Shown: positions 25,896-34,491, counted from the stretch's first letter. The stretch is 64,000 nucleotides of DNA from an uncultured Myxococcales bacterium (GCA_937949945.1 CALFEQ010000076.1:1-64000); one strand, 5' to 3'. Notes: generated by a model not told the origin, from the sequence alone. Numbers and translations are program-made.

Positions 25896-26534
25896 TCATC
25901 GTCCCGCGATCGAACGGCTGGGGCGCGGCGGGCGCCCGGTCGCGAGCGTCCTGCCGAGGAGCTCCTGCGTGAGGCCGCGGCTGGTCGAGAGCTTCCTCTC
26001 GGCGTGTGGGTCGTCGCTCCGCGCGATCGACTCCGCGTGAGCGCGCTCCGGACGCGCTTCCGACAGCGGGCGCCGGCTGCCCGGGCGGCCCGTCGCGAGC
26101 GTCGAGGCGGGAGGCGCGACCACGATCGGGTGGGGAGGCGGCTCGCCCTCGTCGTGCTCTCGGAACCGCTCCGCGATCGGCTCGGGGAGCGCGCGGACGA
26201 GCCTACGCTTCAGCTCGTCGTCGAGATGCTCGGCCAGCGCCGCGAGGACGACGTCCGCCTGCTCGCGCGCGATCCGGGTCGGCGTCCCCGAGCGTCGCCC
26301 CACCCGCTCGTAGATGGTGTCGGCGTCGAGATCGCCCTCGTACTCGACGAGCTCCACGACGCGCGCGAGCATCGGTGGGAGCCGCGCCGAGAGCGCCTCG
26401 GCCTCGTCCTTCGTGAGACGGGCGGCGAGCGCACCGAGGGTCGCGCGCAGGGCCAGCTCGGCGGTGAGCCGATCGGGCAACCCGGTGCGCATGACGTGTT
26501 CGACGAGCGTGGAATGATCGATACGAGTCGGCAT
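25896..26534 (-). CDS. DUF2267 protein
   Basis: 212 residues. The first 125 residues hold a DUF2267-like helical region (LPDRLTAELALRATLGALAARLTKDEAEALSARLPPMLARVV, followed by a second similar unit with ALAEHLDDELKRRLVRALPEP), then a Pro/Arg-rich disordered tail. DUF2267 proteins recur in stress and low-oxygen regulons; function unknown. Start at ATG 26534 is preferred to the ATG at 26543 because the sigma-54-type -12 C lies 16 nt from the former and only 7 nt from the latter. Upstream of the cbb3 operon. Confidence 0.8.
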   Translation of the reverse strand: MPTRIDHSTLVEHVMRTGLPDRLTAELALRATLGALAARLTKDEAEALSARLPPMLARVVELVEYEGDLDADTIYERVGRRSGTPTRIAREQADVVLAALAEHLDDELKRRLVRALPEPIAERFREHDEGEPPPHPIVVAPPASTLATGRPGSRRPLSEARPERAHAESIARSDDPHAERKLSTSRGLTQELLGRTLATGRPPRPSRSIAGR

Positions 26535-26548
26535 GGCTTCCATCCCCA

Positions 26549-26564
26549 CGCAATCCGCACGCCA
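26549..26564 (-). promoter_or_regulatory. Sigma-54-type promoter for the DUF2267 gene
   Basis: Reads TGGCGTGCGGATTGCG on the minus strand, a full TGGC-N7-TTGC match. Predicted start near 26538 gives a 4-nt leader to the ATG at 26534. Confidence 0.75.
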
Positions 26565-26675
26565 GCGCCTCTCCCCTCCGCGCGCCCAATGATTTCCGCC
26601 GCGAACCGCGCGCCGAAGACGGGTCTCGTGAGCCGAGCCATTGACCGCTAATCTCCATCGAAGGATGGGGGCTCG

Positions 26676-27773
26676 ATGAAGGGACGAAGCACGAACACCT
26701 TCCTCGGCGCGCTGTCGCTCGTGGCCCTCGCCTCGGCATGCGCGAGCATCATGGGCGTCGAGCCGGCGGACCTCCGCGCCGACCCTGCGCCGGAGGCTGG
26801 CGCACCGCCTGCCGAGGAGGCCGGCAGCTCGCCCGGTCCGTGCACCGTCGACGGCGACTGCGACGCCGAGCATCCGAAATGCGTCTCCGGCCGTTGCGTC
26901 GAGTGCGTGTCGGAGCCGGCGGACACGTGCCCGCCAGGGCGCTACTGCCTCGCGAACAATCGATGCGCCACGGGCTGCAAGTCGGACGCGGACTGCTCGG
27001 GAGACACGCCGATCTGCAACACGACGCGGCACCAGTGCGTGGCGTGCCTGACGAACGACGATTGCCCGGGGGAAAAGAAGTGCACGCCAGCCGGCGCATG
27101 CGCCGACGCCTGTTCTCTGGAGAGCGGACGAGGGTGCAAGCCGGACGAACGCTGCTGCGACGGCTTCTGCGTCGACGTTCGAAGCGATCCGTTGAACTGC
27201 AACGGGTGCGGAAACGTCTGCCCGGGCACGAGCCCCGTCTGCTGCGGCGGCCAATGCCGCGACGCTCACACGAGCGTCGATGCCTGCGGCGGCTGCGGGC
27301 TCCCGTGCTCCACGATGAACGGTACGCCCTCGTGCAACGGCGGGACGTGCACCTGGACGTGCCTGCCCGGCTTCAGCCATTGCCAGTCGGGCAACACCGG
27401 ATGCGAGACGCAGACCACCACCCCCGAGAAGTGCGGGGGCTGCAACGTCAATTGCTTCGTCGAGGTGCAGAACGCGCTCGACGTCACGTGCTCGTCGAAC
27501 GCCTGCACCTACCGCGAATGCAAGCCGGGGTTCGTCGACTTCGACCAGAACAGGGCGAACGGCTGCGAGGCCCCATGCGGAGGCGTCGAGCAGCCGTGCT
27601 GCCCGACGGGAGTGGGCCCGACGGCCCGAGCGGCGTGCAACGATCCGACGAACTACTGCGGACGCGACTCGAAATGCCACGCATGCAAGCCGCAAGGCTC
27701 ACCCTGCACCGGAGACGTGATGGGGGAGTGCTGTGGCGGCAAGGTCTGCCAGCCCGACAGGCGCTGCAATTGA
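26676..27773 (+). CDS. Cysteine-rich secreted lipoprotein
   Basis: 365 residues from an ATG after GAAGGA. Signal peptide with lipobox ASAC near residue 22, then about 45 cysteines spread in C-x-x-C and C-x5-10-C spacings typical of EGF-like or Dickkopf-like repeats (CTVDGDCDAEHPKC, CCDGFCVDVRSDPLNCNGCGNVC, CGGCGLPC). Many disulphides imply an extracellular life. This Cys-rich family is expanded in Polyangia. No enzyme motif. No sigma-54-type element. Confidence 0.75.
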   Translation: MKGRSTNTFLGALSLVALASACASIMGVEPADLRADPAPEAGAPPAEEAGSSPGPCTVDGDCDAEHPKCVSGRCVECVSEPADTCPPGRYCLANNRCATGCKSDADCSGDTPICNTTRHQCVACLTNDDCPGEKKCTPAGACADACSLESGRGCKPDERCCDGFCVDVRSDPLNCNGCGNVCPGTSPVCCGGQCRDAHTSVDACGGCGLPCSTMNGTPSCNGGTCTWTCLPGFSHCQSGNTGCETQTTTPEKCGGCNVNCFVEVQNALDVTCSSNACTYRECKPGFVDFDQNRANGCEAPCGGVEQPCCPTGVGPTARAACNDPTNYCGRDSKCHACKPQGSPCTGDVMGECCGGKVCQPDRRCN

Positions 27774-27821
27774 CTCGCTGGCGACGGCGCCCGACGACGA
27801 ATGTGCTCACGAAGGACCAAG

Positions 27822-28670
27822 ATGGCGCTCCCTACGACGTCCAAGAAGATCCCGCTCACGCTGCTCCTCTTTTCGGCGAGCGCGTGCGGGTCCCTCGCTG
27901 TCGGCGCTTGCTCCGCCTTCGGAGACGCCGAAGGGCCGCCGCCGGCCGCCGACGTCGTCGACCCCGAGGCGCCCATCATCCCCGACGCCACCGTCCCCGA
28001 CACGTCCGTCGCGGACTCGGCGGACGGGGACGGAGAGAGCCCCTGCGTCGCGAGCCCGCCCGGGCTGGTCGCGTGGTGGACCGGTGACGACACACTCGAG
28101 GACCACGAGAAGCGGCACCACGCGACGAGCACCGGAATGCCGACCTTCCATCCCGGCAAGCACGGATCGGCCTTCAAGTTTCCCGAGTCCGCGACGACGA
28201 GCCCGATTTTGGTGAGCGACGCACCGGGGCTCGATTTCGAGACGGGCCTGACGCTCGAGGCGTGGATCCGGCCAGACCGCGCGGATCAGGACGCACGCAT
28301 CGTCGACAAGATCACCGCGGGGGAACACGACGGCTACCTCCTCGATCTCGAGGGCGGCCATCTGCGCCTGATCGTCAAGGACAAGCTCATCCGGTCTCCG
28401 ATGACGCTGGGCCCCGACCTCGTCCACGTCGCCGGGACCTTCGACAGTCAGGGGACTGGGCGCCTCTACGTGGACGGCGTCGAGGTCGTGTCGGCGAACA
28501 CGGGCGTCCAAGCGATCCCCAAGAACGATCTCCCGTTGACCATCGGCTCGACCTCGAAAAAGCTGATGGTCTTCAACGGCATCATCGACGAGCTCGCCGT
28601 CTACGACCGCGCGCTCACCGCGCAGGAGGTCGCGGCGATCGCCCGGGCGCCGCAGGGTCGCTGCAAGTAG
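27822..28670 (+). CDS. Lipoprotein with LamG/concanavalin-like domain
   Basis: 282 residues from the ATG preceded by AAGGA. A signal peptide with a lipobox near residue 22 (SASAC) and an Asp/Pro-rich linker lead to a LamG domain from about residue 75: LVAWWTGDDTLEDHEKRHHAT, FETGLTLEAWIRPDR, VHVAGTFDSQGTGRLYVDGVEV, GIIDELAVYDRALTAQEVAAIA, the standard landmarks of Laminin_G_3 modules that bind glycans. Probably a surface carbohydrate-binding protein. Convergent with the next gene with 10 bp between stops. Confidence 0.85.
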   Translation: MALPTTSKKIPLTLLLFSASACGSLAVGACSAFGDAEGPPPAADVVDPEAPIIPDATVPDTSVADSADGDGESPCVASPPGLVAWWTGDDTLEDHEKRHHATSTGMPTFHPGKHGSAFKFPESATTSPILVSDAPGLDFETGLTLEAWIRPDRADQDARIVDKITAGEHDGYLLDLEGGHLRLIVKDKLIRSPMTLGPDLVHVAGTFDSQGTGRLYVDGVEVVSANTGVQAIPKNDLPLTIGSTSKKLMVFNGIIDELAVYDRALTAQEVAAIARAPQGRCK

Positions 28671-28680
28671 ACTCACGCCC

Positions 28681-29295
28681 TCATCCGTCGTCGTCGGTGT
28701 CGTCCCGAGTCGAAGCTTCCGCTTCGACCGGATCGGCGGCGCCGGCGTCGCCCTGCGGAGCCGAGGCGTCCGCGTCGACCGCATCGGCGGCGAAGCCGTC
28801 GTCGATCGGGGCCTCGACCGCCCCACGCGTGCGTCGAGACGTTTCGTCGTCGCGCGTGTTCTGGTCCAACCTCTCCGTTCGATAGTACGCGCCGTCGTTT
28901 CCGCCGCAGGCCTCGAAGACGATCGCGGACGCGGCGAGCGCCGCAGCGCGGAGCCACTTGCTCCTCGCCGCCTTCGAGAGCAGCGCGCCCGCCGGAACGA
29001 TCTTCGCTCCCTCGGGCGCGCCTCCGAGGATCACACGTCCGTGCACGTCGTAGAGGTAGCGGACGCAGACCGGCCCGCCGCCGATGACCTTTCGCACCTC
29101 GGCTTCGCTCATCGCGGACAGGTCGTGGACGACCTTGTTGCACGCAGCACAAAGGCGCGCGCGCGCCTCCACCGGGGTCATGGAGGTCCAGTCGGCGCCG
29201 CACGGAGTGGTGATCGGGATCTCGTCTCGCTGCATCGCGAGGCGAGACAGCAACGACCGTTCCTCTCGCAAGAGCACGGGGATTTCACGCAGCAT
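28681..29295 (-). CDS. Cys-motif domain protein with C-terminal membrane or lipid-like region
   Basis: 204 residues (an internal ATG at 29235 is an alternative start). Near residue 30 it has PCGADWTSM...RLCAACNKVVHDLSAMSEAEV...VCVRYLYDVHGRV, a motif with four Cys that recurs in the protein at 45726-46457 (PCHASWDEM...RFCLSCEKNVYNLSAMTREEA...LCVRFYQRADGT). It is likely a small zinc- or redox-binding domain of unknown role. One hydrophobic helix follows (about residues 115-132), then an acidic Asp/Glu/Thr tail, possibly extracytoplasmic. Downstream of ftsH. Confidence 0.6.
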   Translation of the reverse strand: MLREIPVLLREERSLLSRLAMQRDEIPITTPCGADWTSMTPVEARARLCAACNKVVHDLSAMSEAEVRKVIGGGPVCVRYLYDVHGRVILGGAPEGAKIVPAGALLSKAARSKWLRAAALAASAIVFEACGGNDGAYYRTERLDQNTRDDETSRRTRGAVEAPIDDGFAADAVDADASAPQGDAGAADPVEAEASTRDDTDDDG

Positions 29296-29342
29296 TACGT
29301 GCGCGCGCGGGCGCGGGGCATGATCTTCCGATCGCGCCGACC

Positions 29343-31235
29343 TCAAGCCGCGGCGACCGCCGCCCCCGCGCTCGGCGCGGAGCCCGACGGGGCGGCCGGG
29401 AGGGCTGCCGTCGACGCCATGATGGCTTCGAGGTCGGCGCGGTGGAGCGTCTCGCGCTCGAGGAGCGCCGCAGCGATCGCCTCGAGGGCGCGCCGCTCGC
29501 GCGTGAGCACCTGGTGTGCTCGGGCCTTCGCCTCCGCGACGATGGCCTTGACCTCGCCGTCGATCCGGCGGCGCGTCGCTTCGCTGAGCTCGTGGAAGAT
29601 CATTCCCTCGCCCCACGTCGGGATGGCGTTCGTTCGGTGGAACGAGACGGGGCCGAGCGTGTCGCTCATGCCGAAGCGGCAGACCATCATGCGCGCGAGC
29701 TCCGTCGCCCGCTCGAGATCGTCGGCGGCGCCGGTCGAGGGATCGCCCGTCTCGAGCTCCTCCGCCACGCGGCCGCCGAGCAACACGCAGAGGCGGTCGC
29801 GGAGCTCGTCGCGGGTCATGAGGTAGCGCTCCTCCGTCGGGAGCTGCAGCGTGGCGCCCAGCGCGCCCACGGAGCGCGGGATGATCGTCACGCGGTGCAC
29901 CGGGTCCGCGTGCTTCATCGAGAGCGCGACGAGGGCGTGCCCCGCCTCGTGGAAGGCGACACGCCGCTTCTCCTCCTCCGTCATCACGCGGCCCTCCTTC
30001 TTGAGGCCGAGCTGGATCCGGTCGATCGCCTCCTCGAAGTCCTGGGCGTCGACCGTATCGCTGCCGCGCCGCACCGACGCGAGCGCCGCCTCGTTGACGA
30101 CGTTCGCGAGATCCGCGCCCACCATGCCGGGCGTCCGTTGCGCGACGAAGTCGAGGTCGACGTCGACACCGAGACGGACCTTGCGCGCGTGCACCTGGAG
30201 GATGGCCTTGCGGCCGCGCACGTCGGGGCGGTCGACGACGATCTGGCGGTCGAAGCGACCCGCCCGGAGGAGCGCGCGGTCGAGGATCTCCGGCCGGTTC
30301 GTCGCGGCCATGATCACGATCCCGGCGCCGGAGTCGAAGCCGTCCATCTCGACGAGGAGCTGGTTGAGCGTCTGCTCGCGCTCCTCGTTCGCGACGAAGC
30401 CCTGCGCGCCCGAGCGGGCCTTGCCGACGGCGTCGAGCTCGTCGATGAAGATGATGCACGGCGCGCGCTCCTTCGCCTGCTCGAACAGGTCGCGGACGCG
30501 AGACGCGCCCACGCCGACGAACATCTCGACGAACTCCGAGCCCGACATCGAGAAGAAGGGCACGCCCGACTCGCCGGCGACGGCCTTCGCCAGCAAGGTC
30601 TTGCCCGTGCCCGGCGCGCCGACGAGCAATACGCCCTTCGGCACGCGCGCGCCGACGGCCTTGTACTTCGCCGGGTCCTTCAGGAACCGGACGACCTCCT
30701 CGAGCTCGGCCTTCGCCTCGTCGACGCCCGCGACGTCCGCGAAGGTCGTCGCGTTCTCGGAGCTGCGATCGTGCAGGCGCGCCTTGCTGCGACCGAACGT
30801 CATCGGACGCCCGCGCGCCCCGCGCCAGAGAGCGAACGGCAGGCCGGAGAAGAGGAGCCAGATCAAGGCGAGCGGCAGCAGCGACCACCAGATCCACGCC
30901 GTCGACGGCGGCTCCGGCTTGCCGCTGACGACCACGCCCTTCTTCTGCATCGCCTCGACGAGCCCGCGCTCATCCATGTTCGGGATCCGATCGGCGATCA
31001 CCAGCTCGTCGGGTTTGCCCTCTTCGCCACGCAGCGTCGCTGCGATGTCGAGCGGTCCGACCTGCGCGTCCTTGACGCGCCCGGCCTCCACGGCCGCGAC
31101 GAGCTCGCTGATGGCGATCTTCCTGGGCTCGACCGCGCGTCGGCTCGACAGCCCGATCCACGTGACGAGGGTGAGCGCTGCGAGCGCGCCCACGACGAAG
31201 CGAAAGATTCTGACGCGAGGGCTCGAGGGGCTCAT
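29343..31235 (-). CDS. ftsH: FtsH, membrane AAA+ zinc metalloprotease
   Basis: 630 residues. Two N-terminal membrane helices flank a short periplasmic domain; the AAA module has Walker A GAPGTGKT (near residue 210), Walker B IIFIDELDAVG, and the second region of homology (ATNRPEILDRALLRAGRFDRQI). The zinc site is HEAGH at about residue 429. The domain order and length match bacterial FtsH, which degrades unstable or misassembled membrane proteins. It lies 30 bp downstream of the small gene 31266-31538 and probably shares its sigma-54-type promoter. A second FtsH may exist elsewhere; this one could be the stress copy. Confidence 0.95.
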   Translation of the reverse strand: MSPSSPRVRIFRFVVGALAALTLVTWIGLSSRRAVEPRKIAISELVAAVEAGRVKDAQVGPLDIAATLRGEEGKPDELVIADRIPNMDERGLVEAMQKKGVVVSGKPEPPSTAWIWWSLLPLALIWLLFSGLPFALWRGARGRPMTFGRSKARLHDRSSENATTFADVAGVDEAKAELEEVVRFLKDPAKYKAVGARVPKGVLLVGAPGTGKTLLAKAVAGESGVPFFSMSGSEFVEMFVGVGASRVRDLFEQAKERAPCIIFIDELDAVGKARSGAQGFVANEEREQTLNQLLVEMDGFDSGAGIVIMAATNRPEILDRALLRAGRFDRQIVVDRPDVRGRKAILQVHARKVRLGVDVDLDFVAQRTPGMVGADLANVVNEAALASVRRGSDTVDAQDFEEAIDRIQLGLKKEGRVMTEEEKRRVAFHEAGHALVALSMKHADPVHRVTIIPRSVGALGATLQLPTEERYLMTRDELRDRLCVLLGGRVAEELETGDPSTGAADDLERATELARMMVCRFGMSDTLGPVSFHRTNAIPTWGEGMIFHELSEATRRRIDGEVKAIVAEAKARAHQVLTRERRALEAIAAALLERETLHRADLEAIMASTAALPAAPSGSAPSAGAAVAAA

Positions 31236-31265
31236 GCCTGCAACCTAAGCAGCACGCACGCGATG

Positions 31266-31538
31266 TCACGCGCAGCGGCGCGGCTCCTCGACGACCCGGA
31301 GGAGCGCCTCGGCCGCCTCGAGCGTCCGGCATCCGAGCCGCGCGAGCTCTTCCACGAGCTGCTGGTTCACGCCCTCGTAGGACTCGCCGCTCGGCACGAG
31401 CCGCTCCAACTCGTCGAGCAGCATGCGGACACAGGCGGCCTGGTTGCGAACGCTGGCGACGGCCGCGGCGGCGCCCGTCGTCGAGGCCGGGGCGGGGGTC
31501 GCGGGCTTCGTCGGGACGATGCGAGTGATGGTCGGCAT
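31266..31538 (-). CDS. Small helical protein upstream of ftsH
   Basis: 90 residues after a strong GGAGGAA ribosome site. The first 30 residues are Pro/Ala/Thr-rich and probably disordered, the rest is a helical region with VRMLLDELERLVPSGESYEGVNQQLVEELARLGCRTLEAAEALLRVVEE, without a known domain. Leader of 23 nt under a full sigma-54-type promoter. Being 30 bp before ftsH it may be an operon partner, perhaps an adaptor or substrate; that is inference. Confidence 0.6.
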   Translation of the reverse strand: MPTITRIVPTKPATPAPASTTGAAAAVASVRNQAACVRMLLDELERLVPSGESYEGVNQQLVEELARLGCRTLEAAEALLRVVEEPRRCA

Positions 31539-31571
31539 GTCGGTTCCTCCGGGCTCGGGCCCTCCGCACCT

Positions 31572-31587
31572 CGCAAGAGCGAGGCCA
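31572..31587 (-). promoter_or_regulatory. Sigma-54-type promoter for small gene and ftsH
   Basis: Reads TGGCCTCGCTCTTGCG on the minus strand, a full TGGC-N7-TTGC match. Predicted start near 31561; the leader contains the GGAGGAA site. Confidence 0.75.
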
Positions 31588-31627
31588 CGCGCCGCCCCCC
31601 TCCTTCGAACCGTGGGTCGCGCGCGTG

Positions 31628-31646
31628 GCCGAGCTCGGAGCTCGGC
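31628..31646. promoter_or_regulatory. Perfect 19-bp palindrome, candidate activator site
   Basis: GCCGAGCTC-G-GAGCTCGGC, 9-bp perfect arms around one base, centred about 76 bp upstream of the predicted start of the 31266-31538/ftsH transcript. Confidence 0.55.
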
Positions 31647-31691
31647 TGGGGACGCACGACCGGCGTCGGCGTGCAGTTCTTGCGCGTCAGC

Positions 31692-32306
31692 CTAGCCGGC
31701 CCCGTTCGAGGCGTCGCACGCGTGCGCGGTCACCTCCGCGCGGATGGCGGCGAGCGCGTGCTCGGCCTTGACCATGAAATCTTCGTTGCCATCGATGATC
31801 ACGCGTCGCGGATGTCGTGCCCAGACCTCGAGGAGCCGCAGGTCCACCTCGCGGGCCTGCGCGTGCGTCTCGCGGCGGAGCTCGGTCTGCCGGTACTCGG
31901 AGGCTCGCTCGGGAACGCGCAGGTGGATGACCGCGGCATACCGCGCGAGCTCCTTCTCCATGCTCGTCTGGAGCTCGGCGAAGAAGTCGTCCCAGCGTCC
32001 CGGCCAGTAGGCCAGCGCATCGAGCGTGCCCCGATCACAGAGGGCGACGGAGAGGTCGTCGCCGAGCGCCATCGTCTCGAGCTCGCATTGCACGCGGTAG
32101 ATCGCGCGCTGCGCGCACCGACGTGGGGTGTCTCCGTCGCGACGAGGGAAGCCTCCCGAGAACACGATGCTCGCCGACTCGGGCAGCACGTCGACGTGCC
32201 GGCACAGCTCGCGCCGGGCGAGCTCGAGGACCGCGGTCTTGCCGGCGCCGGGTCCTCCCGTGACGACGACACGGCGCGGGGCTGGATGAAACGGATACGA
32301 GACCAT
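31692..32306 (-). CDS. AAA_28-type NTPase (Ttd14/NadR-like P-loop protein)
   Basis: 204 residues. Walker A GGPGAGKT at residues 17-24, then VLPESASIVFSGGFP, the switch-like DLSVALCDRGTLDALAY and a C-terminal R-x-x-E-rich helix that resembles P-loop kinase lids (SEYRQTELRRETHAQARE). These belong to the AAA_28 family of uncertain role; a nucleotide-dependent kinase-like or GTPase-like function is possible. The ATG is 14 nt from a sigma-54-type -12 element, no Shine-Dalgarno. Divergent from a CBS gene. Confidence 0.82.
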   Translation of the reverse strand: MVSYPFHPAPRRVVVTGGPGAGKTAVLELARRELCRHVDVLPESASIVFSGGFPRRDGDTPRRCAQRAIYRVQCELETMALGDDLSVALCDRGTLDALAYWPGRWDDFFAELQTSMEKELARYAAVIHLRVPERASEYRQTELRRETHAQAREVDLRLLEVWARHPRRVIIDGNEDFMVKAEHALAAIRAEVTAHACDASNGAG

Positions 32307-32318
32307 GCGCACCCACGG

Positions 32319-32334
32319 TGCAGCTCGCGTGCCT
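32319..32334 (-). promoter_or_regulatory. Sigma-54-type promoter for the AAA_28 gene
   Basis: Reads AGGCACGCGAGCTGCA on the minus strand: GGCACG and TGCA with exact spacing. The -12 C is 14 nt from the ATG. Confidence 0.7.
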
Positions 32335-32375
32335 CTTCCGTGCGCCGGCGGCGACGCCCCGGACACGCACGCCCC

Positions 32376-32389
32376 GCGCCTCGAGGCGC
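32376..32389. promoter_or_regulatory. 14-bp palindrome between two divergent sigma-54-type promoters
   Basis: GCGCC-TCGA-GGCGC, perfect. It lies about 75 bp upstream of the AAA_28 start and about 117 bp upstream of the CBS start, so a single activator could serve both. Confidence 0.5.
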
Positions 32390-32472
32390 AAGCTTCGCGC
32401 GCTCTTCCGTGCATCGCCCGCGAGCGCCGCCGTTCGAGCCTCCGATCGACGCGTTCGAGCCCGGACGGAGCG

Positions 32473-32488
32473 CGGCACGCCGCTCGCA
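32473..32488 (+). promoter_or_regulatory. Sigma-54-type promoter for CBS gene
   Basis: Reads CGGCACGCCGCTCGCA, GGCACG and CGCA with exact spacing. The -12 C is 14 nt from the ATG at 32501, which selects that start. Confidence 0.65.
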
Positions 32489-32500
32489 CCGCTCGTGGAC

Positions 32501-32983
32501 ATGCACGCCATGCCCGCGCTCCGATCCAAGCATGCCCGAGCTCCGCTCCGATGCGGCGAGATCATGCGGCGCCCGGTGCACACGGTATTCGAGGGGGACT
32601 CCGTGCTCGTCGCGGCGCGCGTGATGCGCGAGGCGGACATCGGCTTCCTCCCCGTGCGCGACCGGCGCGACGTCATCGTCGGCGTCCTCACCGATCGCGA
32701 CATCGCGACCCGCGTCTGCGCGGAGGCCGTCGATCCCGTGACGGCGCTCGTCCGGAACGTCATGACGCGAGGGGTGATCGCCTGCCGAGCCGGGGACCCG
32801 GTCACGAAGGCGGTCGCGCTGATGCGCCGGCATCGGGTGACGCGGATCATCATCCTCGATGCGCGCGGCGCCGCCGAAGGCGTGCTCAGCCTCTCGGACG
32901 TCGCCCAGTACGAGCGTCCGGCGAAGATCGGCAGGACGCTCCAGACGGTCGCCGAGCGCAAGTACGCGCCCGAGCGACCGTGA
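32501..32983 (+). CDS. Two-CBS-domain protein
   Basis: 160 residues. A short N-terminal segment with one Cys (PLRCGEIMRRPVHTVFEGDS) enters CBS1 (ending IVGVLTDRDIATRV), and VRNVMTRGVIACRAGDPV starts CBS2 (ending AEGVLSLSDVAQY). Likely an adenine-nucleotide sensor. Several in-frame ATGs are possible; 32501 is chosen because it keeps the 14-nt promoter distance found at six genes. A paralogue of the 8973-9431 CBS pair. Confidence 0.85.
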   Translation: MHAMPALRSKHARAPLRCGEIMRRPVHTVFEGDSVLVAARVMREADIGFLPVRDRRDVIVGVLTDRDIATRVCAEAVDPVTALVRNVMTRGVIACRAGDPVTKAVALMRRHRVTRIIILDARGAAEGVLSLSDVAQYERPAKIGRTLQTVAERKYAPERP

Positions 32984-32992
32984 CCGCCGCGG

Positions 32993-34426
32993 CTACGGCA
33001 CGTCGAGCTCGAAATGCACCGCCCAATTGTGGAGCTCGTACGGTTTGCCCGACTCGTCCACGTGGAAACCGACGGTCGTGTCCGAGTCGCGGAGGTTGCC
33101 GCGCGCGCCTTTCTCGGGACCGGGGCAAGCGTCGGGGACGGGCGCGTTCAGCGCGTAGCGGAGCTTCTTGTCCTTCCCCGTGGGGACGTTCGAGAGCGTG
33201 ATCTTCACGGCGTCGGGACCGTCGAGCGAGACGTCCTCGATGGTCGCGGACGACGTGCTGTCCACGTAGGTGAAGCCGTAGTTTCCGGGGTCCTTCACCC
33301 GTGTCGTGTCGATCACGAGCGGAGGCACCGGGACGATGAATCTTACGCGGAGCACCGCCCCGTCGCGCGTGATAGAGATCGGGCGTAGCGGCTCCCATAC
33401 ACCCCCTTCGACCACCACCTTCTGGTACGCCTTCGCGAAGTACGCGCCGAGCCTCCGCTGCGAATGGTTCGAGTAGTGGAGGCAGTCTTCGTAGTGGACG
33501 AAGGGATAGTTCGGCGTCACGACGATGACCTTGCCGGGCGCCCGGACGTGAGCCGCGAGCTGCCGCACGGGGATGACGCTCGCGGGGACGTCCGTCCAGC
33601 TCCCGAACTGCGAGATGAAGAGCGGAATCGGCTCGGACTGTCCGGTGATCGCGCGGATGCTCGTCTCGTAGTCGCGCTGCCACTCGAGGAGCGCCTCCGT
33701 GTAGTCCCCCACCTCGCCCTTACCGTCGTTGCGCTGGACGGTCGTGCGCAGCTCGTTCTCTCGATCGTAGTGATCGGAGCCGCCGTGGATGGCCGTGACC
33801 GCACGGACGACGTAGGTCTTGTTCTGGGCGGCCGCGATCCGCATCGCGTCCTTCACCTGCGTGAGCCCTTCGTCGAACGGCGACAGGTACCCCTGATCGG
33901 CGAGGTAGCGGCACGGGTTCTTCTTGAGGCACCAGTACGTGTTGCCGCTCCGGCCATGGATGCTCACGAGGATGTCGTGCCGGGCCGGTAGGCCGACGCT
34001 CGCGAGCCACGCGCGCGCGAAGACGCTCGCCTGGTTGGCGAAGCCGGAGGACATCGTCTCGACGGGGTAGTCGTGGTACCGGTCTCCCTCGACGAGCGGC
34101 ACGAAGCCGGTGGGCTGCTCGTACTCCTTGCAGCCCTCGGCGTCGCACCCCTCCGTCGGCGAGTTCCGGCCCGTCATCACGCCGACGTCGAAAGAGAGAT
34201 TGCCGAAGGGCTGCTCCTTCGTGAGCGGAGGCGACGCGCCGTTGGCCGTGCAGTCGGACTGGCCGGTCGAAAGGACGTGGTTGATGTCGTAGTGCTCGTA
34301 CGTCGTACGGCGGCCTCCGTCGGGGAGCCCGCCGTCCGAAGGCGCGCCGGACGAGGACCCGTCGCTGGAGTCGCGGGTCGAGCACGAGACCAACGCGAGG
34401 AAGGTGGCCGCGAGAAGCGCTCGCAC
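32993..34426 (-). CDS. SGNH-type esterase-like lipoprotein
   Basis: 477 residues from a GTG that begins the signal peptide (RALLAATFLALVSC lipobox); an in-frame ATG upstream is possible. After a Ser/Asp/Gly linker, DINHVLSTGQSDC carries the block-I GQS found in SGNH/CE6-like carbohydrate esterases, and HYSNHSQRRLGAYFAKAYQKV has the block-V D-x-x-H pattern. A C-terminal beta domain follows (residues 350-470). Probably removes acetyl groups from polysaccharide at the cell surface. Divergent from the next lipoprotein. Confidence 0.7.
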   Translation of the reverse strand: MRALLAATFLALVSCSTRDSSDGSSSGAPSDGGLPDGGRRTTYEHYDINHVLSTGQSDCTANGASPPLTKEQPFGNLSFDVGVMTGRNSPTEGCDAEGCKEYEQPTGFVPLVEGDRYHDYPVETMSSGFANQASVFARAWLASVGLPARHDILVSIHGRSGNTYWCLKKNPCRYLADQGYLSPFDEGLTQVKDAMRIAAAQNKTYVVRAVTAIHGGSDHYDRENELRTTVQRNDGKGEVGDYTEALLEWQRDYETSIRAITGQSEPIPLFISQFGSWTDVPASVIPVRQLAAHVRAPGKVIVVTPNYPFVHYEDCLHYSNHSQRRLGAYFAKAYQKVVVEGGVWEPLRPISITRDGAVLRVRFIVPVPPLVIDTTRVKDPGNYGFTYVDSTSSATIEDVSLDGPDAVKITLSNVPTGKDKKLRYALNAPVPDACPGPEKGARGNLRDSDTTVGFHVDESGKPYELHNWAVHFELDVP

Positions 34427-34491
34427 GCCGACGATTGTAACCGCGCGCCACCTGGAGGACCTCCCGGTGGCGGTGGACTGGTATCCTGGTC

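Noticed and set aside
31236..31254. TTGCA close upstream of ftsH resembling a -12 element
   Set aside because: The -24 half reads GTGC, not TGGC, and the C lies only 5 nt from the ATG, outside the geometry of the regulon. ftsH is more likely served by the promoter at 31572.
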